Shown: positions 11,341-20,800 of the stretch, piece after piece | Layout of the letters: each line of letters starts with the position of its first letter | Position numbering within the stretch: the stretch's first letter is position 1 | NCBI GenBank assembly: GCA_009602735.1 | Contig: WELA01002665.1 | Span: forward strand, 132,474 to 164,213 | Origin: Mesotaenium endlicherianum | Lineage: Eukaryota; Streptophyta; Zygnematophyceae; Zygnematales; Mesotaeniaceae | Direction: 5' to 3' | Length of the DNA: 31,740 bases | Program-made: the position numbers and the translations under genes | The notes under the pieces: generated by a model | The model's database searches: none | Told to the model about the DNA's origin: nothing | Seen by the model: only the letters and a program-made list of their open reading frames with translations

Positions 11341-13050
11341 GGGAGGAGGGGAACGAGCCAGCAGAGCGCACACGTGAGAGGGGGAGAGGGGCAGAGAGTA
11401 AGAAGACCAAGGAGAAGGGTTTGGAGGAGGGGGAGCAGGAGGAGGAGGAGGAGGAGGAGGAGAGTGGCAGCGAGGGAGGAGTAGCAGGTGCAGGTGGCAC
11501 AGCTGCAAGCCCTGCGACCCCGCGCACGCCAGGTGTCGCAACCAAGACGCGTGAGGTGCGTGCGTGCCTATGTGCTTGTGTCAATTTGGAGAGCCAAGGA
11601 GGGGGCCAAGTGGCAGGGGAGGGGCCCCAGGGTTGGTCGGGGACAGGGGGAGGGGGATAAATGCGGGGTTGGGTGTTGCTGGGATGTGTCTTCAGCTCCT
11701 AAGCCTCACACCATGTGCGTTGTGTGTGTGTGTGATGCGCGCGTGTGCGTGTGTGCGCATGTGTGCGTGCGTGTGCTTGTGCGTGTGTGCATGTGCGTGT
11801 GCGTGCGCTTGCGTGCGTGCGTGTGCTTGTGTGCGCGTGTGTATGTGTGCATGTGTGCACGCGCGCATGCTCTGAGCGCCCCTAGTGTTGCACTAGCTCG
11901 TGCGCTTTTGCCACAGAGCTGTCTTTAACGGCTGTCTTTAGCATGGTTGCTGTTGGCAGTCACTTGATGTAAGGTCTATTCCTTTGTATCGCACAACTCC
12001 ACCACACCAATCTTCCCCCGAAAGTGTGAAAGACCGGCAGGTGGGGGCGCTGCGCAAAGGACATAGTGCCAGACCACCACTTGTCTCGCACAACCTACGA
12101 TACACATCCACCACTCACTTCATATTTCCGCTGTGCACGTGGAAACCAGGCAGGGGCTGTGTGCAGGAAACGACTCGAATACCACTCGCATCAAAGAGCA
12201 TATATCATCAATCTTCCGCTCTCTGTATTGAGAGCACAAATGACATTGCGCAACCAATCACACAAGACTATCACGACCGTTAGCCAGTTATCAAACGTGT
12301 GGAAAGCGGCGGGTGCTGCGTGCAGGCGCCGAGCAGGAAGCCTCGACCTATATTCAGGAAAACAAAAAAAAACAAGCAAAAATGCAATCAAACAATGAAA
12401 ACAATAAAAACAACAAATGCACCCTGTGTACCACCACTTGCATCATACCATTCCGGCAAAGAAGTCCTCCCCCGCCAATTCACCTCACTGTATGGGTAAG
12501 CGGTGGGCCGCGGGGCGCGGGGCGGCGGGCGGCGGGCGGCGGGGTGCAGGGACCGAGCAGGAGCTCCCGCAGGAGGAAGGCAAAGCGTCGGTGGCTGAAG
12601 CTGCACGCACAGGGTGCCCCCCACCCCCAGGTGAGGACGGTGCGTCGGTATCGTGTCGTTGATTTGAGTGGTATCACCATCACACACCGACGCATGCAAG
12701 CGCAGGCGGCCGGCCGTCCCATCCGAGGGAGACACTTTGTTGCCTGCGTCATTAATTTTGAATTTGAATGTGTCACGCGGCTTACTTGCAAGCGCAGGCT
12801 GCCCCAGGCAAGACGCTAACGTACGTCGTGTCGTTGATTTGAACGTTTTCACAAAGTCACTTGCAAGCGCAGGCTGCTGCCAAGGTATGACATCACGTTG
12901 GACGTGTCATTGATTTACACGTCCTACGCAGTTGCTCGCCTGGCAATGCTCCTGAGGTTAAGTAACATACATATGTAGCACATGTGTGTAGCATAAAACA
13001 CATCTGCGCAACATAGGCATAGATATACATGGACATTCATATACGTAGAC

Positions 13051-13084
<34 letters not shown>

Positions 13085-15736
13085 GTATGAACACGTGTAG
13101 TAGTACATATGCATAAGGCTCAGGAGGGGGGTGGTGGATCGGAGTGCTGGGAAGTCAGCTGGTTCTTAAAAAAGTTATTGGCACGGTCAGGGCGTTGTTC
13201 TTGACGTGCCGGTGGTCCATACTCGGAAGACATCATCTGCGGGCATGCGTCCGCGCACGTGCGCCCGCGCGTGCTTGTGTGTGCTTGTGTGTGCTTGTGC
13301 GCGTGCTTGTGCTTGCGTGCATGCGCCTGCTTGCGTGTGTGCATGCATGCACGCAAGCGGCTGCGTGTGTGTGCACGCGCGTGTACGAGGCTTGCAGGTA
13401 TGCGCACCTCTGTATGCGCCACCGCTTGTGCGTGCCTGCCTGTGGGTGCCTGCAAGCATGTAACTGCGTTTGTGTGCCTGCACATAATACACCTGTGCCT
13501 GTGTGTGCCTGTGTGTGTGTGCATGTGCCTGCGTGCGTGCACCTGCGCATGTATGCGTGCGTGCGTGTATGTGCCAGTACATGTGCGCTTGCGCATGTGT
13601 GCCCTGCGTGTGCGTTTTGATGCTGTGTGTGTGCCTGCACGCAGGTGCATGTGCACGCGCGTGCGCTTGGGCAAGCATGCGTTGTTGCTGCTGCGAATGT
13701 TGAATGCCGTGGAGCGCCTGACATTGCTCTCAAAAAGACAATTTAGTGCATTGTGCTAGCCTCCCATTGACTCTCTCGACTCAGTCTGTACCTGTATTGC
13801 ATGCGTACGTAATGCGTGCGCGTGCTTGCGTGCACGTGCATGCATGCGTGCGTGTGTGCGTGTGTGCTTGCATGTACGTGCTTGTCTGCGTGCGTGCGCT
13901 TGCGTGATTGCGTGCGCTTGCGTGATTGCGTGCGTGCGTGCGTGGTGTGCGTGTATGTGTGCGTCTGCGTGAGTGCAGGCGTCTGCATGAGGCAGTCGTG
14001 CATGTGTCTGTATAGGACAAGCGTGCATGCGTGCGTGAGAGCGAGCGTGCTCCTAGTGCTTGTGTGCAAGTGCTTGCATGCATGCGAGAGCGTCTAGTGT
14101 GTTCTGCTTGGCTCTCCCAAGGGAAGGGGAGAGCACGATCATGCACCGGTCTGCGTCAGTATGCAAGGCTGGCTGGCTGGTGGCGCCAGAGAAAGTTGTA
14201 TTTCAATCTCTCGCAACAGATGCACCAGGTCGACAAGTGGGAAGAATGTGAGCGGATGAATTTGTGTGCGTGTGTGTGTGTGTGTGTGCGTGCTTGCGCG
14301 TGTACGTGCGTGTGTGCGTGCGAGCAGGTGTGCGTGCGTGTGTCTGTGCGCATGTATGCAAAAGACTTCGTATGAAGGCTAGAGCCGGCCAGAGCTCTTC
14401 CCCCCCTTACTACACTCTGCTGTTAATTTATGCGCGTCGAGCTAAAATTTGTCTTCCCAAGTTTGAGGAAGTAACTCACCTGAACCTGCGCAGATGTTCG
14501 AAACCATACATTTTTGGACCAGCTGTTCAAAGCACGCCCCGGTCTATTCTAGGGCCTTCGAGCAGGTGGAGTGGACCAATCAGTGCATCGGTTTACACAC
14601 GCTGCACTTCGCCCTCTTCATGCATGGCTCGCTCTCCACTCACCCGTCTCCTTCACGTCGTTACCCCCCCCCCCCCCCCCCCCNNNNNNNNNNNNNCCCC
14701 CCCCCCCTCTTTCATTGCTTCCTCCTCCCCTGCCGCCGCTTGCCCGCCAGGTGAAAGCAGCAGATGGCGGCGCTCCTGTGAAGCCTAACGAAGGCGCCGC
14801 CCGGGCAGGAGTGGGGGCCGGGGCCCAGGCACAAGGACAGGTGTCAGCTCCAGAGCACATTAGACAGGAAGGGATGAAGAAGACAGGATACGGGAGCGGG
14901 GCGGCTGCGAAAGTGGCGAAGAAGGCAAGAGGGGAAGCCATGGACGTAAGGGGGGGTGCAAGAGGAGTGCTAGAGGAGGACGAGGAGGAGGAGGAGGAGG
15001 CTGCCAAGGAGGAGAAGTGTGGATATGGGGGAGAGAGAATAGGGGGGGCGGGCCCAGAGGCGAGGGTGGTGGCAGGGGCAGAGGCAGGGAAAGGAGAGGA
15101 GGAGGAGGAGGGGGAGGAGGAGGAGGAGCGACAGGTGGTGGTCATCAGAGAGGGGCACGTCCGCTTTGCACCACTTGGCAGCGGTGGGGACCAAGGCGAC
15201 GACGCAGCAGGTAGGCCCAGCCTCCGCATTCAGATGAAGCTCCTATCATGCTCACTTACGTTCTGAAGAGCCGAGGCTCGACAGGTGGCAGTTCTTGGCG
15301 CAGCCAGAGCCGTATACGGCAGCTGGTGATGCTGTGACGCTGCTCTGCTGACAAGTCGCGCCATCTTGTGATGCTGCCTTGGGGTTGGTGCCGCCAAGTG
15401 GCGTCCACTGCTTGCTGACGTCACGCCTCGCTTCTTATCTGCCCGGCTGATCGACACCTGGCCTTCCCTTGGACATGCTCGCACCTCTCAACTCCTTCTC
15501 TTTCGCGTATACACATCATAGTGCCGATGTTTATTTTTGTGTATACCAATGTTTGTTTGTGTGTGTGAATATGTGTACTATAACATCCAGATATACAGGA
15601 ACGTACGTATGCATGTATGTGTGTATGGGTTTTTTTGGAAGCTCGTGAATCTGTACACACACACTCTTTACAGAAATATGGGCACACAAGCATGCATGCA
15701 GGATCATCTGTATACATAAAAATATACTCGTATATA

Positions 15737-15767
<31 letters not shown>

Positions 15768-17045
15768 GCACATATGTGACTACAATGAATACACTTATAG
15801 GTATATGCTTATGTACGTGTGTCTGTCCGTACGTATGTTCATATGAACACAGATTGTGCCGATTGAGATGTGACCACCATCAAGTCATAGTTGAGCAAGT
15901 TTTGTATCTGTTCTTATGTGCAGAAGATGGAAATGCTGAGGCTCGTCGCCGCCCAAACGTAAGTGCCCCCACCCTAGCCTCGAACCCAAACTCCGGAATC
16001 CCAATTTTGAAGTCCGAATTGTAAAACCCCAACCCACTCTGAGAACGCAGTATGCTCGTTTGGCCCTCACGCGAGTAGGCATACACGTAAAAACAGGCCT
16101 GTGCATGTGAGCGCATGTGCATGTGGCGTGCGCTCGTTTGCCCGCAAGGCTGCCCGCGTGCGTGCTTGCGTGCGTGCCCGTGCTTGCGTGCGTGCGTGCC
16201 CATGCTTGCGTGCGTGCGCGTGCATGTGCTTGCGTGCGTGTGCGTGCTTGCACGTGCGTGTGCTTGCTTGCGTGTGCGTGCGTGCGCGTGAGTGCACGTG
16301 TGTGTGCGATTGGGCATGTAGATAAGACAGGGCTTCTCTCGTTTGTAAGTTTACGTGTGTGTAAGCGGATGCTAACTCACTAGGAGAACATGTTGACGTG
16401 TGCATGACAAGAACAGAGGGTCTCACGCCCCCTCTTTCTTGCTTTCCTTTCATCCATGGCGTGTGTCCTAGGCGTCGTTGCTTCCTGCGCCCCATCCTTT
16501 CCTCCCTATCCCAGAGCCGAAACTTGTTTGAAATGATGGACCCCCTCGCTCGAGGACAAGACCAACATCGTATTTCGCACGGCTGTCTGTATGCTTGTCT
16601 GTACAACCGCACGAAACTAGATTGCACATGGAGAGAACGCCCGGGCGTGCACGTGCACGTGCACGTGCATGGTCAAACAGGACCTGCAGATGTTTCCTTC
16701 CTCAGGCACCGGCTCGGATGTGCCAACGTGATTGTGAGCAAGCGCGCGCGCGTGCCAAGGTGCACGGGAGAATGATCATCGGGCTCGTGCGCGTGGGCAT
16801 GGCTTGTTGCTCCGCCTGACGCGTGCGTGCGCGTGTGTTGAGTGTTTGTTTGTCTGTCCCTGCATGCGTAAAAGGCTAGCGCAGGTGTCTGCTACTCTGT
16901 CTATCATATGCTTGTGTGCCTCCGTGCGTGCATGCGTGCGTATTTGTGTGTGCGCATGTGTGTCTGTGCCCAATCTGGCTGATGTGCGCATATGTGTGCA
17001 CGTGCGCGTGTGCGTGCACGCCCGCGCGCATGTGTGCGTGTGCGT

Positions 17046-17076
<31 letters not shown>

Positions 17077-17834
17077 AGTGCGTGCGTATGCGCGCGCGCA
17101 GCCTGAGCTCAACCTGGGAGTCTTCTACAGCAAGAAGCACGGGCAGGCGTACGGCCAGCAGCACCGCAAGAGTCAAACCCCCCCCGTCCGGAACGGGTAC
17201 GCGTCAAACGCGAGGGATACCCCGCCTTTCAGGGGGGGGGGCAGCTACGGCAGCCAGGGGTACAGCTACAGCCAAGGGGGGCGCAGCAACATCCCCTCCT
17301 GGGCGACACCTGTCAGGACGGGAGCCAACGGGACGGCCCTGGGAGAGCGCAGGGGGGGGGGCAGGAGTGGAGGAGGGTGGGGGCAGGGAAGGGGCGGCCA
17401 AGGAGGAGAGTTGACTGCCGCCGCCCGCACCCCCCCGGTTGACTCGGGCGTTGACTTTGAGAGCCTGCCAAAGCTGAAAGGCCCTGTCGTGGTGAGTTTG
17501 CGTTTGCATGCGCGAACACTTGCGCACGCACGCACACTTATGCGCGCACGCTCTTGCGTGCTGGCCACCCTCTCCCTCTGTCCGTGCGTGTATATGTGTG
17601 TGTGTGTGAGTATTTTCTTTGTCATGTGTGTGGGTGTGGGTGGAAGCCATGCATCATTTCACCTTCTTCATGACTTTCCTCCCACAAACATCCTTGTGTT
17701 TGGGAGTGTGTATGCATGCGCGTATGTGTGTGTGTTTGGATAGCTGCGCACACGAATACGGACGAAGACATACCTTTGTGTGTTGCTTTTCACAACAAAC
17801 ACGTGTCTACTGTCTACTTAAATGTGTGTGTGCA

Positions 17835-17866
<32 letters not shown>

Positions 17867-20800
17867 CGTGTAGTGTGTGTGTGTGTGCACCTGCGTGTGT
17901 CACTTCTCTCATCTCCTTGAAGCAGCGCTCTACAGGATTGCTGGCGGGGTGAGTCTGGGCGCCACTGTCTGCGTTGCCAAGTGGGACATGGCTGGTCGTG
18001 CTTGTCTGAAAATTGTGGCGAAGGGGACATTGATCTGATTGATGGCGTAGGTGATGTTTTCAGCGATGCCGGCTTGCGTTTACATTTTCGGGTTTGGTTC
18101 GGGTTCCGATTTGATTTTGGGTTAAAGTTATGTTGGGGTTAGAGGCTAGAGTCTAGGATTAGGGTATGAATAGCAACAACCTTTGATGTTTTTTGATGGG
18201 TTGGAAAGGATCTCAGACTGGATTGGATGTCAGACTGGATGATGGTGGTGGGGTCGACATTGTTTCTCTTTTTGGGTGATCACCTCTGATCACGCATGTG
18301 GTGAGGAAGAAAGTGATTTCGACGAGAGCCCTGTATGATGGTGGTGACTTCAATTACGATCTATGTTTGCTTCCCAGGCTGGAGGTGCGAGCATCGAGCT
18401 ACGGAAGAGGAATAAAATTCTAAAAAAAGAATAAAAAGAAGAACTAAAAAACAAAAAAATATAGAGAAAAAACAAAGAACAAAAAACAAAGACAAAAACC
18501 GACGGTATTGACGATGAGAGTGGCAACGATGACGACGATGTTGATAAAAAAATGTGGTGCTACCGTGTGGCTCTGCGTGTGGGTCGGGGTCCCCGGGCGT
18601 GCCAGGTGGGCGATGAGCTGGCGTACAAAGTGGTGCAGCTGACGTCATCATGGACGCCCGAAATCTCTTCCTTCCGGGTAACCCCCCTTCTTCCCCCCTG
18701 ACGCCCCATGCCCCCCGTCCCTCCCTCCACCCCTGCCCTTCTTTCCTTCTCACCCCACTCGTCATCTCCCTTTTTGCAAAAGCTTCTGGAGCTCCTTTGG
18801 ACCTTCTCCACCTCATCTTTTCCCTCGCCTACGCCCCCCCCCACTCTTTCCCCTCCCCCTACCACTCTTCCTCCCCCTCCCTTTCCCGTTCCTTGCCCCC
18901 TTAAAACTCTTCTTAAAAATCAGGCCCCCCCCCTTCCCCTCCACCTCGACCTCCCCACCCCAATCTCTCTACTCCTGCCCCTCTCCCTCCTGGCCCCGTG
19001 CCCACGCCCGCACCCGACCCCCGGCCCCGCCCCCTTGGGCTGCTCCGTTGCTCTTCTACTGTTTTTCTTTCCCCCATTCTTTCAGCCTGAGGCGTTGTAA
19101 GACAATGAGGCCAGTCTTATGGACGACGTCAAGCGTGCACGCCCTGAACTTGAAAAATCACGGATGCTGCTAGACAATGGAGTTCTAGAAGTGCACAAAT
19201 TCTCTGCCATTGTAGGGGAGGAAGCGCACACACGCACCCACCATCCTCCGCCCTGCATGTGCGGGCGCGAGCACGCAGGCGCGCGCGCTGCCGCAGGCAG
19301 CCGAGCCGCGCCGCGCCGCCAACAACCCGTCTCCCTTGAAGAGCGACGTTCCAGCCTCAACTCCTTCACAGTCATCTTCACATGAGGGCCATGCGCAGTC
19401 CCCCAGCGAAACACTTGCGCCGCCGGCTTTGCTGCCTTGTCAGCCCTCGTCTCCTGCGGAGGGGAAGGGTTTGACTATTCTTGAGCGCCATGATGGCTGG
19501 CTAGCTTGCATGAGGTGTCACTCCGCGTACTAGCCTATAAGATTATTTTATTCAGTTTTTGACTCCTCCCACAAGCCACCTGCTTATCCACGCCCCCCCC
19601 TCCTTCCCCCTTTCCTTGACCCCCCCCCCCGCGTTTCGTCCCCGCTCTCCCCGCTCTCCCCGCTCATACTCCTCCTCCTCCTCCTCCTCCGTCCCGTTGG
19701 CCAGGTTGGACAAGTGGCAGCGCATGACGCCGCCACTGGTCGCGTCGTGATCACGTCCTCTGCGGCAACCGTCGCTGCGCTGCTGGCGGAGGAGCGCCGC
19801 AAACAGAAGGCCGCCGCAGAGCCTGCAGAGGAGGAGGACTATTCTCGGCAAGGGGATGATGGCGAGTGGTGGAGGGAGCAGAAGAGAAGAGCAAAGGAGG
19901 CGGTTGGGGAGGGGGAGGGGGTGGAGCAGGAGGAGGGCGAGGAGGAGCTGGCGGTGGAGCTGCCCCACCCCTACAGCGCTGACGGGACCCTGGAGGTGAA
20001 TTCCAGACTCGGGCGCCAGCAAGCGCCAGCATGCGCAAGCACGTGCCCGTGCGCCCGCGCGCGCGCCTCGCTGCAGCGGCGCTCTCCCGCGCTCGCTCCC
20101 TGCCTCTTGAATGGGCTGCCCTTTGGGATGATGTTGTGCTTGAGATTTGATGCCTTGAGGTGCAAAGCTTGATGTGTGTGGCCTCTGCCTTGGCGGACGT
20201 CAACCTTGTTCTCTCTCTTGCCTGTCGGCTGTTTGAAAACATGTACTGTCTTATACAGCTGTGAAATGTGGGTGCCCGTGCGTGTGCGCGTGCGCCTGTG
20301 CCTGCCTGAGTGTGCGCGTGCAAGTGTCCGCGTGCATGTGTGTGTGTACGTGCGTGCGGGCGGGCGTGCGTGCATTCATGTTTAAATGGCACGAGTAGGC
20401 GCAGACCTGCACCCGCGCGCGTGTGTGGGTGCGAGTGTTCCCGCCTCTGCTCAGCTTCAGGAGTCACGGCACTCTTCCATGCAGGCCCTCGGGAGACACC
20501 TGTCCCTCTCTGTTGCTCCCCTCTCAAGATTCTGCTCTTACAGACAGCCGACTGACTGAAAGCATGCATGCATGCGCGCGTGCGTGCGCGTGTGCGCGCG
20601 CCTCCCTCCTCCTGCTCTGGGTGCTTGGGGGACGCAGGCGGAGCTGTCCTCTCTGATGGACGTGCGTGTTGTCAAATTCGCCCCAGGGGATCGCACGCCC
20701 CCTCCCCCTCTCCCACCCCCTGCCCGTGTCCCTGCCGCTGCCGCCACGGCCACGGGCGCTGCGGCTACGACAGGTGTCCCGCCGGCCGCGTCCTCGCTGG

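Noticed and set aside
10673..11584. Long minus-strand poly-Ser ORF (about 300 codons) and poly-Pro frame
   Set aside because: These are antisense readings of the GAG repeat of coilin exon 4; splice phases and flanking coding sense support only the + strand Glu frame.
12540..12630. Possible cassette exon (TEQELPQEEGKASVAEAA or GPSRSSRRRKAKRRW)
   Set aside because: Neither frame has splice sites with phase 0 on both sides, as exons 4 and 5 require.
13029..13090. TATATA palindromic repeats as a possible origin or hairpin RNA
   Set aside because: Simple TA microsatellite without other supporting signals.
13120..14150. Overlapping ORFs rich in Cys/Val or His/Thr on both strands
   Set aside because: They are translations of TG/TGCG microsatellites, with no start context or family similarity.
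11700..17900. CRISPR-like regular repeats
   Set aside because: The repeats are simple microsatellites without unique spacers, in a eukaryotic intron setting.
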